Assembly: GCF_900182925.1 (NCBI RefSeq) | Contig: NZ_LT900024.1 | Location: 124,001-188,000 of the forward strand | DNA from: Psychrobacter sp. LV10R520-6 | GTDB taxonomy: Bacteria; Pseudomonadota; Gammaproteobacteria; Pseudomonadales; Moraxellaceae | Reading direction: 5' to 3' | DNA length: 64,000 nt | In this document: piece after piece, positions 39,120 to 47,802 of the stretch | How the letters are laid out: every line of letters begins with the position of its first letter | Numbering within the stretch: position 1 is the stretch's first letter | The notes under the pieces: generated by a model | What the model was told of the DNA's origin: nothing | The model's input: the letters and a program-made list of their open reading frames with translations, nothing else | Database searches by the model: none | Program-made: the position numbers and the translations under genes

Positions 39120-39752
39120 ATGTCGCGTAAAGCTATTATAAAACCTATGTTACTATCAGTAGTATTGGCAATATCAGCCGTCAGCTTAAGCGGTTGTGGC
39201 TATAATAATCTCCAGTCACAAGACGAGCAGGTGACTGCCTCATGGTCAGAGGTTGTCAACCAATACCAACGCCGTTCTGATCTGGTTCCTAACTTAGTTA
39301 AAGTCGTCCAGCAGTACGCCGATCAAGAGCAAGACGTCTTTACGCAAGTGGCCGAAGCGCGTTCACGTGCAGGCGGCATCACCTTGACTCCGGAAGTACT
39401 CAATGACCCACAAGCAATGGAGCGCTATGCAGAAGCACAAGCACAGATGGGCGGTGCATTATCACGTCTGATGGCTGTTTCTGAGCGTTACCCTGAGCTA
39501 AAGTCTGATGCGTTGTTCCAAGACTTGCAAGCGCAGCTAGAAGGCACTGAGAACCGGATTGCGGTTGCTCGTAATCGTTATATCCAAGAAGTACAAAGCT
39601 ATAACACTACTGTGCGTCAGTTCCCAACCAATATCACCGCAAAAGTATTTGGTATGGACGTAAAACCAAACTTTACGGTAGCGAATGAAGAGGCCATCTC
39701 TACTGCTCCAAGCGTTGACTTTGGTGAAGACGATGCGGCTACCGCTCAGTAG
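39120..39752 (+). CDS. lemA: LemA family protein
   Basis: 210 residues from the ATG at 39120 (TAGGAGAG upstream; the frame is open from 39072). N-terminal lipoprotein-like signal with LSG-C near residue 25, then the helical LemA domain: YNNLQSQDEQVTASWSEV, YQRRSDLVPNLVKVV, TQVAEARSRA, ENRIAVARNRYIQ, VRQFPTNITAKVFGM. The LemA role is unclear, but it is repeatedly linked with TPM-domain proteins, which follow here. Confidence 0.9.
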   Translation: MSRKAIIKPMLLSVVLAISAVSLSGCGYNNLQSQDEQVTASWSEVVNQYQRRSDLVPNLVKVVQQYADQEQDVFTQVAEARSRAGGITLTPEVLNDPQAMERYAEAQAQMGGALSRLMAVSERYPELKSDALFQDLQAQLEGTENRIAVARNRYIQEVQSYNTTVRQFPTNITAKVFGMDVKPNFTVANEEAISTAPSVDFGEDDAATAQ

Positions 39753-39975
39753 TTTTTAACTGATCAATAGTCTTTAATCAACAAGCTTGAAAGTAAAACG
39801 GTGCTACAGGTTATACGATAGGTTTTTATTACTATAAAGTGTTAGTGTCGGTTGGCACAAGCGGCGGCTTTATCGGTTAGGTTGGAATTTTTAATACATC
39901 ATTGAGCGTCGCACGATAGCCCAATTTAGCACGACATAATTCAGCACGGATGTTACTCGAGGTGGTATAGACTAG

Positions 39976-41136
39976 ATGAATAATTCAAAAGCAATCGTAT
40001 CGGCATTACTATTCATTATCGGTGCCAGTAGTGCACCCGCGCTGTATGCCGCTCCGAATGACGTTGCTGTCGCTGCTGATAGCACCTCGGATATGCAAAA
40101 TCGTAGTGTTGAGGATTTAGTGGCCTTGGCCAAAGCAGGTGAGGCCAATGAAGCTATCAATGATGCGGTGTTGGGCAACGAGGCCATTAATGAGGCAGTG
40201 CTTGGCAACGATGCTTTGAATCCCAATGCGGCTGCTGATAGTACAAACAAGGCTGATGCACAAACCAAATCCGCAACCCCTTTACCGCCTGTTGAGTCGA
40301 GTGCGGCTACTATCGATGCCGATAAGCTGATATTGAACGAACCGGTCGTTGATCAGGCCAATATCTTAACGGCCCAGCAAAAACAACGCTTGACTGAGCA
40401 ACTGAATAGGATTTATCGGCAAGGCCTAGCCCAAGCGGCGGTCGTTATTGTACCGACTACTAACGGTCTACCCATATTTGATTATGCGTTGCAAGTGGCG
40501 GACAAATGGCAACTGGGTGATAAAGACATTGATGACGGCTTGCTAATTGTGTTGGCCGTCAATGACCGTGAGATCTATATCCTAAGCGGTTATGGGTTAG
40601 AAGGTGTGATGCCAGACTCTGTGCTTAATCGCATTATTCGTGAGGATATTACCCCACTTTTTAAGCAGAACGACTATGCTGCTGGCCTTTTTGCAGGTGT
40701 TAGTGCTCTTGAGGCTCGTTTAAATGCAGATCCTGAAGTATTAGCCCGTGCCGATGCGCAGGCCGCTGAGCGCAGTGCTCAGCAAGGAGAAGATGAAAAC
40801 CCATCTTCGATCGCTTTATTCGTTATGGCTATGATATTTGGCAGCTTTATCACTAGTATCTTTGGCCGAATATTTGGCTCTATTTTGACCGCTGGTGGAT
40901 TTCTTGCCGGCTCACTAGCCTTAGGCGGTGGCCTTTTTATGACCATTATCATGGCCATATTTCTATGGTTGTTCTTGATTTCGCGTGGTTCAGGCGGTGG
41001 TCGTGGAGGTCGCGGCGGCGGCATGGTCTTCCTGCCAGGATTGGGTGGCGGTAGCAGTGGCGGCGGATTTGGCGGAGGAGGTTTCGGTGGTGGTGGTGGC
41101 GGCTTCGGCGGCGGCGGTGCTGGCGGTTCATGGTAG
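39976..41136 (+). CDS. TPM-domain (YgcG-like) membrane protein with Gly-rich tail
   Basis: 386 residues. Signal peptide (about 1-25), then an Ala/Asn/Asp-rich spacer with a near-repeat (NEAINDAVLGNEAINEAVLG region). The TPM domain spans about 110-245 (VVDQANILTAQQKQRLTEQL, KDIDDGLLIVLAVNDREIYI, GYGLEGVMPD). Two transmembrane helices (about 275-330) and a Gly/Phe/Ser-rich tail (GGGFGGGGFGGGGGGFGG) end the protein, as usual for this family. TPM domains have been linked to photosystem repair in plants and envelope functions in bacteria. Weak ribosome site. Confidence 0.88.
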   Translation: MNNSKAIVSALLFIIGASSAPALYAAPNDVAVAADSTSDMQNRSVEDLVALAKAGEANEAINDAVLGNEAINEAVLGNDALNPNAAADSTNKADAQTKSATPLPPVESSAATIDADKLILNEPVVDQANILTAQQKQRLTEQLNRIYRQGLAQAAVVIVPTTNGLPIFDYALQVADKWQLGDKDIDDGLLIVLAVNDREIYILSGYGLEGVMPDSVLNRIIREDITPLFKQNDYAAGLFAGVSALEARLNADPEVLARADAQAAERSAQQGEDENPSSIALFVMAMIFGSFITSIFGRIFGSILTAGGFLAGSLALGGGLFMTIIMAIFLWLFLISRGSGGGRGGRGGGMVFLPGLGGGSSGGGFGGGGFGGGGGGFGGGGAGGSW

Positions 41137-41232
41137 ACTCATTCATTAGGCTATATTTACTAAGTGATAGTACTTACTAGGCCATATTTATCAGATTACA
41201 GTCAGCAATGGCGTACTTGAGGAAATAATATA

Positions 41233-41763
41233 ATGGCACAAAACAACTTACCCTCATCACAGGCAAGTTTTGCCCGCTGGTGGCGACAAGTCCTGTTTGT
41301 CCCGATGCTGCATAGCAGATGGCTGACATCAGAGGCCAAAGCGCGTTTGACGACCAAAGTGACCAAAGCAGAGCGTGGACATCGCGGTGAAATATTCTTA
41401 GTGATAGAAAACAATTTGCCCATCCAAGAGGCCTATCATATCAACTGCCGCACGCGCGCTATTGACTTATTCAGTGAATATCAGGTGTGGGATACCGAAG
41501 AAAATACCGGTGTCTTAGTCTATGTGAATATCTGTGAACAAAGCTTAGATATTGTTGCTGACCGCGGTATAAGTGCGCACGTCAGTCCAACCGTATGGCG
41601 AGCGATGTGTGACAAAGCGGTGGCAGGTATCGCCAATAAAAAAACGGAAGAGAGCTTGACTGATTTGTTAGATGAGGTTGGACAGCTATTGGGTCAGTAC
41701 TATTATCTTGAAGACAATCCGTCGGGTAATGAGCTGTCTGATACCGTAGTATTTCTAAAGTAG
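41233..41763 (+). CDS. TPM-domain protein, second paralogue
   Basis: 176 residues with one TPM domain (about 30-165): RGHRGEIFLVIENNLP, RAIDLFSEYQVWDTEENTGV, LVYVNICEQSLDIVADRGI, and VWRAMCDKAVAG with a later LDEVGQLLGQYY. No signal peptide; probably cytoplasmic or peripheral. GAGGA precedes the ATG. Completes a lemA-TPM-TPM cluster that commonly works as a unit. Confidence 0.85.
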   Translation: MAQNNLPSSQASFARWWRQVLFVPMLHSRWLTSEAKARLTTKVTKAERGHRGEIFLVIENNLPIQEAYHINCRTRAIDLFSEYQVWDTEENTGVLVYVNICEQSLDIVADRGISAHVSPTVWRAMCDKAVAGIANKKTEESLTDLLDEVGQLLGQYYYLEDNPSGNELSDTVVFLK

Positions 41764-41890
41764 CTTTGATTGTTATAGTTAACCCAGTTTGGAAGCGATA
41801 CAGTGCTACTGGGATGCTACTGTAACAAACGTTTTGCAGGCTCGAAGCACGCTTGCGAACAGCACGCCAGAAAAATTTATACCAGCAGCA

Positions 41891-41932
41891 CGTTGCTATA
41901 AGTGACTCTCTTTTATTTTGAATCGACTATAA
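41891..41932 (+). repeat. Dispersed 42-bp repeat, copy 2
   Basis: Same length and same ends as the copy at 10413-10454: starts CGTTGCTATAA and ends TTTTATTTTGAATCGACTAT plus AA; the differences are confined to positions 12-19 of the unit. Confidence 0.6.
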
Positions 41933-41980
41933 CATCGCTTCAACTCTACATCAGAAAAATATATTTGTGCAAATTTTTGT

Positions 41981-43033
41981 ATGAAACCAGAAAATAATGA
42001 AATTTTTAACCAAAATAAAAAACATGACCGGACCCACATGATTGACTTAATCAAAAGATTGCCAAAAGCCGAACTTCATTTACATATTGAAGGCTCACTG
42101 GAGCCTGAGCTGATGTTTAGGTTGGCTAAAAAGAACAATGTAGAGATTCCCTATGAGAGTATAGAAGATGTGCGGAATGCATATAACTTTACCAATTTAC
42201 AAACCTTTCTAGATATATACTACGCTGGTGCCAATGTACTTATCAACAAAGATGATTTTTATGATTTAACTTGGGAATACATACTAAAATGTGTTGAAAA
42301 CAATATCATCCATACTGAAATATTTTTTGATCCACAAACCCACACTTCAAGAGGAATACCTTTTGAAACGGTAATCACAGGAATCAAAGAAGCTCTGGCT
42401 GATGCAAAAGAAAAGTATGGCATTACCTCTTGTATTATCATGTGTTTTTTAAGGCATTTATCGCAACAAGAAGCCTTTGAAACTTTAGAACAGTCTTTTA
42501 GATTTAAAGAAGATATTATTGGCGTTGGTCTCGATTCATCAGAACTTGGAAACCCTCCCTCAAAGTTTGAAGCGGTATTTAAAAAAGCCAAAGAAGAGGG
42601 TTTTAAGTTAGTCGCGCATGCCGGTGAAGAAGCTGATTTTACCTATATTTATGAAGCTTTAGATTTATTGGCTATTGATAGAATCGACCATGGCGTTCAA
42701 TCTATTAAAAGCCCAGAGCTTATGAAAAGGCTAAAAGAGGAACAAATGCCTCTTACCGTTTGTCCGAACTCAAACATTGAGCTAAAGGTTTTTCAAACCT
42801 ATAAAGAACACAATATAAAAGAGCTTTTAGATTATGGCTTAAATATAAGTGTCAATTCAGATGATCCTGCCTATTTTAAAGGCTATATAAATCAAAACTT
42901 TATAAACTTATGTGAAAACCTACCAATAACAGAAGGCGATATAGTTACTTTGGTAAAAAACTCCTTCAAATCTTCATTTATAGATAATGATTTAAAAAAT
43001 GAGTATTTAGCTAAAGTCGATGAAGCAATCTAA
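41981..43033 (+). CDS. Adenine deaminase (adenosine deaminase superfamily)
   Basis: 350 residues; a start at Met20 (42038) is equally plausible since neither has a strong ribosome site. Zinc hydrolase: ligands in LHLHIEGSLEP (His33, His35), HAGEE (His and catalytic Glu), RIDHGV and SVNSDDPAYF (Asp). The segment GLDSSELGNPPSKFE is typical of the adenine deaminase subfamily rather than of true adenosine deaminases, so adenine to hypoxanthine is the likely reaction. AT-rich with heavy AAA/TTT codon use, unlike the TPM genes before it; possibly acquired. Confidence 0.82.
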   Translation: MKPENNEIFNQNKKHDRTHMIDLIKRLPKAELHLHIEGSLEPELMFRLAKKNNVEIPYESIEDVRNAYNFTNLQTFLDIYYAGANVLINKDDFYDLTWEYILKCVENNIIHTEIFFDPQTHTSRGIPFETVITGIKEALADAKEKYGITSCIIMCFLRHLSQQEAFETLEQSFRFKEDIIGVGLDSSELGNPPSKFEAVFKKAKEEGFKLVAHAGEEADFTYIYEALDLLAIDRIDHGVQSIKSPELMKRLKEEQMPLTVCPNSNIELKVFQTYKEHNIKELLDYGLNISVNSDDPAYFKGYINQNFINLCENLPITEGDIVTLVKNSFKSSFIDNDLKNEYLAKVDEAI

Positions 43034-43081
43034 TTAATTTTCCAGTAAATCGCTGCACTAAAAGTTACTTTGCTAGTCTTG

Positions 43082-43450
43082 CTACGAAAACAGTGCACTG
43101 ATTTGATTGAACAGTTGCGGCATCACAACGCCGGCATTCGCTACTAGGGTGATGTCAACTACGGTATTGGGCGTAGGATTGGGGTTTATTTCGATAATCT
43201 TAGCACCGTTTTGTTTTGCTATTTGGGCAAGTCCAGCAGCAGGATAGACCAGACTGGAGGTACCAATACTTATAAATACCTCACAATTAGCGGCGGCATT
43301 TTCTGCCGTTTGCCATGCCTCAATAGGTAACGACTCACCAAACCAGACAATATCGGGTCTAATATAACCGTCACAATGGCCGCAATTTATTAATTGGTCT
43401 GCAAAACTAACTTGTTCATGGGCAACATTAGAAGAGTCAGAACCGTTCCA
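43082..43450 (-). pseudogene. cobB: cobB (sirtuin) 3' part, separated by IS607-type insertion
   Basis: 123 codons ending TAG at 43082-43084. Encodes the C-terminal half of a class III sirtuin: second zinc pair CGHC, then DGYIRPDIVWFGESLP, SIGTSSLVYPAAGLA, KIIEINPNPTPNT and the C-terminal strand. In frame from the IS junction, but without its own start. The 5' half is at 45434-45904. Confidence 0.88.
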
Positions 43451-43700
43451 AAAATATTACTCAAATCTCACTAAATATATCTAACTAGCTAGATTTAAAA
43501 TTTTCTTTCTGCTTCAATGCCATGCGCTACCTCTCGTTTGAGACTTAGACTGACTACGACTCCACAGACTTTTTTAATTGGCGATGGAACTCACCGACCA
43601 ATGAGCGGGGTTATGCGACTGTTAAAATAACAGTCGCGTTATTTAAAATATTGATACTGGCGTTGAGATCGCGGTCATGTTTGGACTGACACTCAGGACA
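43451..43700 (-). ncRNA. Possible TnpB guide (omega/re) RNA region
   Basis: TnpB-associated RNAs are normally made from the 3' end of tnpB through the element end into flanking DNA, which acts as guide. Here this span includes the tnpB 3' end, a hairpin GCGACTGTTA / TAACAGTCGC straddling the tnpB stop (about 43612-43637), and about 150 nt of noncoding DNA to the element edge. The inference rests on position only. Confidence 0.35.
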
Positions 43701-44765
43701 CGTCCATTCGCGCATCTTTAGTGTTAATTCATCTTTGCCAAGGATGTGATTGCAGTTTGAGCAAGTCTTTGAGCTTGGGTAAAAACGACCGACTGACTTC
43801 ACAACCTTGCCTTGCTCATTGGCTTTATAGATAAGCTGACGCTTAAATTCAAAGAAACCCAAATCACTAATGGCGCGTGACAGCTTTCTATTTTTAACCA
43901 TGCCTTTGACATTAAGACTTTCAATCGCAATCACATCAAACTCTCTGACCAAGCTAGAGGTTATTTTGTGCAACGAATCCTGCCTGATACCTCTGATCTT
44001 ATAATGCAAACGAGAGAGCTTGGTTTTCGCCTTTTCTCTGTTTTTACTGCCTTTTTTAGTGCGACTCAGGTTTTTATTGAGTGTTCTTAATTTGCTTAAA
44101 TATTTAGCTAAGGGCTTAGGTGCTTTAATTTTGGTGCCGTCTGATAAAACTAATAAATCGGTAATACCAAGGTCGATACCAACGCTTTTACCTGTCTTGA
44201 TAATCTTTTTAACCCTGTGGTCTAAATCAACTGCAACGCTGACAAACCATTTCCCGCCGCGCTTAGAGATGGTGGCCGCCATTATTTTACCGTCAAACCG
44301 TAAAGCCTCTTTCATGCGCACCCAGCCTAAATTAGGGATGCGAATGGATTTACCTTTAATGGCAAATTGGTCGTTAGAGAGACTGAATCTATCGTCTTTA
44401 CCACGCTTGCGCGTGACGGGGTATTCAGCCAGCCCTTTAAAAAAGTTGTTATAAGCATCGCCCAGTTGCATGATTGCGGCTTGCGGGGCACATTTTGTCA
44501 CTTCCGTCATCCACGGGAATAGCTCACGTTTAATGGCGTTCAATTCGCGTCTGAGCTTGGCTTGTGAGGGTCTGTTTAGATTTTTGGAATCAATCTCAAT
44601 ACCAGCCAATAAACAGGCGTCACGGTAGGCCTTGTCCTCTCTCTATTGACGTTGCCACTCATGCAAGGCCCAGTTGTAAGCTTTCCGCGCCACACCGCAA
44701 GCACGGGCAAAATGGTTCGCCTGTACGTTGTTTGGTTTGAGTTCGATGATATGACCACGGATCAT
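43611..44765 (-). pseudogene. tnpB: TnpB RuvC-like RNA-guided nuclease, interrupted by amber codon
   Basis: One 384-codon frame from the ATG at 44765 (overlapping the tnpA stop) to 43611, broken only by TAG at codon 41 (44643-44645) between HEWQRQ and REDKAYRDACLL. After it, all catalytic features are intact: RuvC Asp in VGIDLGITDL, Glu in IAIESLNVKGM, Asp in KHDRDLNASINIL, and the zinc ribbon CSNC...CPEC. A downstream ATG at 44609 could make a 332-residue N-terminally shortened protein. Confidence 0.85.
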
Positions 44766-45373
44766 AATACTTGTTTAACCGCCTCTATTAGTTTTTGATT
44801 TTTCTTGCTGCGAGAACCGTAGAGCCTCGCTGAAAATACAGTGATAATCTCTAATACATCTTGGGCTAATTCTTGCTCAAAACTAAGTTCCTCGCCTTGA
44901 TTGATAATGACCACCTTAACATCACGCGCCTCACATAGCATAAACACCAATTCAGCACCAAAGCGTAAAAGTCTGTCTTTGTGGGTGATTACCAGTCGCT
45001 CGACTTTGTTGTCAAGAATGTCGTCAAGCAGGGTTTTTAAGCCTTTCTTCTTATAGTTCATACCACTACCAAAATCGGTGATTGTCTCGAAACGCCAACC
45101 TTGTTTGGCACAATAAAGTTCCAAAACCTGCGCTTGGCACTGCAAGTCATCTTTTTGGTCACGACTTGAAACACGAGCATAAGCAATGGTTTTTCGGTCT
45201 AATTTTGGTGGTGTATTTAAAGGGTGTGGTCTTACTTCATTTAAATCATAACGTCTGTGACCATTTTCGGTTCTTTTGGCGACTAACGTACCATCTTCAT
45301 CCCAACGTCTTAATGTCGATTGAGCAACCCCAAAATGCTTGGCCGCCTCCCCAATACTAACCAGTTTTCCCAT
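44762..45373 (-). CDS. tnpA: IS607-family serine recombinase/transposase TnpA
   Basis: 203 residues. N-terminal MerR-like winged helix (about 4-48: SIGEAAKHFGVAQSTLRRWD, GHRRYDL) and a serine-recombinase catalytic domain (about 62-200) with IAYARVSSRDQKDDL carrying the nucleophilic Ser (69 or 70), the motif LVITHKDRLLRFG and a C-terminal helix VFSARLYGSRSKKNQ. The N-terminal placement of the DNA-binding domain is the IS607 hallmark. It looks intact. Confidence 0.93.
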   Translation of the reverse strand: MGKLVSIGEAAKHFGVAQSTLRRWDEDGTLVAKRTENGHRRYDLNEVRPHPLNTPPKLDRKTIAYARVSSRDQKDDLQCQAQVLELYCAKQGWRFETITDFGSGMNYKKKGLKTLLDDILDNKVERLVITHKDRLLRFGAELVFMLCEARDVKVVIINQGEELSFEQELAQDVLEIITVFSARLYGSRSKKNQKLIEAVKQVL

Positions 45374-45433
45374 AACCCTATCTCTTTATTGTTTTTTAAT
45401 TTACTTATTATAGATATAAATGATTAGAATTGG

Positions 45434-45904
45434 TTATATTTTAGGTAACTGTTCGTAACCCTGTTCATAGGGCGCATTACAGCGACTGCAACGATTACGC
45501 CAAAGATGACCGTGTAAATGGGACACGGTACTGCCAGCCTGCTCGTGTAAATCATCAACGTTTTGGGTAATTAGAGTCAGCTGTTGATTGTTTGATTCAG
45601 CGTGCTGTTGCCATTGTGCAAGGGCGTGGTGGGCTGGATTGGGTACTTTATCAGATACCAGTTGCCGACGCCATTGATACCATGACCATACCAGCTGCGG
45701 ATCACGCGCAAAGGCTGCACAAGTCGCCAAATCCTCAGCACGATATTGCGACCATAAACCAGTTTGCTTATCTCGAAAAGTAGGAATGCCGCTTTCTGCC
45801 GAAACCCCTGCTCCGGTTAAGATACAAATGCGCTGTTTTGAGACTAATAATTTGGCAGTACGCTGCACTTCAACGATTAACTCTGACGACAATTCTGCTA
45901 ACAT
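45434..45904 (-). pseudogene. cobB: cobB (sirtuin) 5' part
   Basis: 156 residues: NAD-binding motif TGAGVSAESGIPTFRD, TQNVDDLHEQAG, the catalytic His in HLHGHLWRNRC and the first zinc pair CSRC. The frame stops at TAA just after EQGYEQLPK, where the IS607-type element begins. The class III NAD-dependent lysine deacylase is therefore inactivated unless the element excises. Divergent from the next gene with a 23-nt gap. Confidence 0.88.
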
Positions 45905-45927
45905 AGCTTAACCCTTGCTAATAATGG

Positions 45928-46302
45928 ATGCATAACCCTATGATAGACGGAATTTGGTGGCTTGTCATATTGCTAGCGGTGGTTGCCAGTTTGTGGCTAC
46001 TGGCCTATCTGCGCGGTGCTAAAAGTGATGATAAAACCAAGGCATCTTCGCGTGCAAAAATATCTCCTAATGATGGCCTGCAAAAAACGGCTGCCATGCT
46101 CAAACAATATTTCCCTGATTACCGAGTGTCCCGTAAGAACAATCATTTACTTGTCATCAAGCAGGGCAAAAAAATCGCGATGATTACCATTGATAAAAAG
46201 CTCGCTACTGGTCAGCGCCGTTTAGGTGACGTGCCTATTATTAATTATCACCGCACACCTAGCCGTGCTCAGCTGAGCACTAATTTACAAGATGCAGAGT
46301 AG
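45928..46302 (+). CDS. Small single-span membrane protein, function unknown
   Basis: 124 residues (or 120 from the second ATG at 45940). One transmembrane segment (about 8-26), a Lys/Ser linker, then a small soluble domain with QKTAAMLKQYFPDYRV, HLLVIKQGKKIAMITIDKK and RRLGDVPIINYHR. This resembles the nuclease-like fold remnants in other short membrane proteins, but no family is assigned. Confidence 0.6.
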   Translation: MHNPMIDGIWWLVILLAVVASLWLLAYLRGAKSDDKTKASSRAKISPNDGLQKTAAMLKQYFPDYRVSRKNNHLLVIKQGKKIAMITIDKKLATGQRRLGDVPIINYHRTPSRAQLSTNLQDAE

Positions 46303-46484
46303 GGCTACTTATCGTTTTAATAGTAGCCAAACGGTCACTATCACCCAGAATGCAGATGCAAAAAACAATGCAGCCATGACATCTCCCAATCCTTGACTTT
46401 TATTAATATAGAAGTTCCTAAAGGGTTTTAGAGGTAATACTAGATAAGGAATAAGTGGCGCGAGGATAAGACAAATCAAAGAAG

Positions 46485-46561
46485 TGGTGCGCTCGGCGGG
46501 AATCGAACCCACGACCCTCGGCTTCGGAGACCGATACTCTATCCAACTGAGCTACGAACGC
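46485..46561 (-). tRNA. tRNA-Arg (anticodon CCG)
   Basis: 77 nt on the minus strand including encoded CCA. Acceptor stem GCGTTCG / CGAGCGC, D-arm TAGCTCAGTTGGATAGAGTA, anticodon loop CTCCGAA, T-arm with GGTTCGAATCC. Cloverleaf is complete. Confidence 0.95.
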
Positions 46562-46920
46562 ATGATGTGACTATTTATAATGTACTGTTCAAAATACTGC
46601 CGATTAATGGTTAATATTTTGAAGTATGTCAAAAAATAAAGACCGCTTAGTTTAACAAATAAAAGCCAAAAAGCCAATGAGTGAGGCCAGCTATTAAGGT
46701 TTTTTGAGAAAAAACAACATAGTCAGCAAACAGGCATGGCAATCCACCCCTCTTTTCCCTTATAATGTCAGGGAGAATGACCATTGATGATCACCGATTA
46801 CAATTGTGCCCGCTGACCTAACGACCGTTTGCTATTGATGACTGTGCGTTATCACAGGAGGACAAACAGGACGTTTACGTTGTGCCAGCCCCTTGTATAT
46901 GTAATAAGAGAACGTGACGA
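46562..46920. other. Intergenic region tRNA-Arg to cytochrome c
   Basis: 359 nt between divergent transcripts, holding the promoters of the tRNA and the cytochrome gene. No open frame, repeat or attachment-site duplication of the tRNA 3' end is seen. Confidence 0.4.
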
Positions 46921-47550
46921 ATGAGAAAAGTAGTGATGTTATCGGCAGCTGCCATTCTAGGAATCGCTAGTATCGCGGTGAGCCAAGCTGAAGATATCGG
47001 AGATACGCCTGTAACTGTCTCTGATGTAGCAGAAGCACAGGACGTTGTCGATAAGGCACCTGAAGTGCTAGGTGATGATGTACAGGCTGCCGCCGACACC
47101 ACAGATGCTGCTCCTGCTGACGAGACTGCGCAAGCAGCGCCTGCTGCTGACGAAGAACCTGTTCCTGTCGAAACCCCGCAAGTGCAAAAGCTAATTGCCT
47201 TATATCCCAATTTAATCGCACGTATTCAGCCTGTTGGCCAAGTGTGTTTTGAAGAAGGTGATATTTGTAATGTGACTGTGCGCTCGTCTGGCCCCTCAGC
47301 GGGTGACGGCCCTCGTGATGGTGGTACGGTATATAATGCTGTTTGTCAGACCTGTCACACAGCGGGCTTGCTCGGTTCACCGATTTTTGGTGACGCGGGC
47401 GCTTGGGGACCACGTATTGCTAAGGGCAAAGAGACCCTATATACGCATGCTATAAATGGTTTCAACGCTATGCCAGCTAAAGGTGGTGCCGATATTCCTG
47501 ACGAAGAAGTTCAAAATGCAGTAGATTATATGGTGAGTGCAGCCAGTTAG
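46921..47550 (+). CDS. Periplasmic c-type cytochrome (cytochrome c5-like)
   Basis: 209 residues. Signal peptide (about 1-23), an Ala/Asp/Glu/Pro-rich linker (about 25-85), a short segment with two Cys (VCFEEGDICNVTV), then a monohaem cytochrome domain (about 120-209): haem motif CQTCH, GAWGPRIAKG, axial Met in NAMPAKGG, and EVQNAVDYMV. Layout matches the c5/c555 class. Electron carrier; partners not evident here. Confidence 0.88.
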   Translation: MRKVVMLSAAAILGIASIAVSQAEDIGDTPVTVSDVAEAQDVVDKAPEVLGDDVQAAADTTDAAPADETAQAAPAADEEPVPVETPQVQKLIALYPNLIARIQPVGQVCFEEGDICNVTVRSSGPSAGDGPRDGGTVYNAVCQTCHTAGLLGSPIFGDAGAWGPRIAKGKETLYTHAINGFNAMPAKGGADIPDEEVQNAVDYMVSAAS

Positions 47551-47640
47551 TCTGATGGCTATTCATATTTTGATCTGTGTCTGATGTTATTCAATAACAG
47601 ATGAAATTGCTTATTTATGATATGCGTTACCAACTTGTAA

Positions 47641-47677
47641 AGTGCCTATTTCAGTCTATGAGATAGGTGCTTTTTTT
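47641..47677 (+). terminator. Terminator after cytochrome gene
   Basis: 13-bp stem AGTGCCTATTTCA / TGAGATAGGTGCT (with G-T pairs), loop GTCTA, then a T run. Confidence 0.82.
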
Positions 47678-47802
47678 ATGATTGGTATTATTAATGTTGT
47701 GCTTGCATTAAAGCATGGTTGAAATTTGCCAATCGTAACCTTATTTTAAGACATTACACTATCCATCCTAAAAATGAATTTTATAATCCAATAGAGGTAT
47801 TC

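Larger units (their letters stand above)
43451..45437 (-). mobile_element. IS607-type element (serine recombinase TnpA + TnpB) inside cobB
   Basis: About 2 kb between the two cobB halves. It encodes a serine-recombinase TnpA and a TnpB, both on the minus strand with a 4-nt ATGA overlap, which defines IS607. Ends are approximate: 43451 is just past the last clear cobB codon and 45437 is near where the cobB frame runs into TAA. No inverted repeats or target duplication are seen, as expected for IS607. Confidence 0.85.

Noticed and set aside
46485..46561. tRNA-Arg as an integration site for a genomic island
   Set aside because: No direct repeat of the tRNA 3' end, integrase gene or phage gene nearby.
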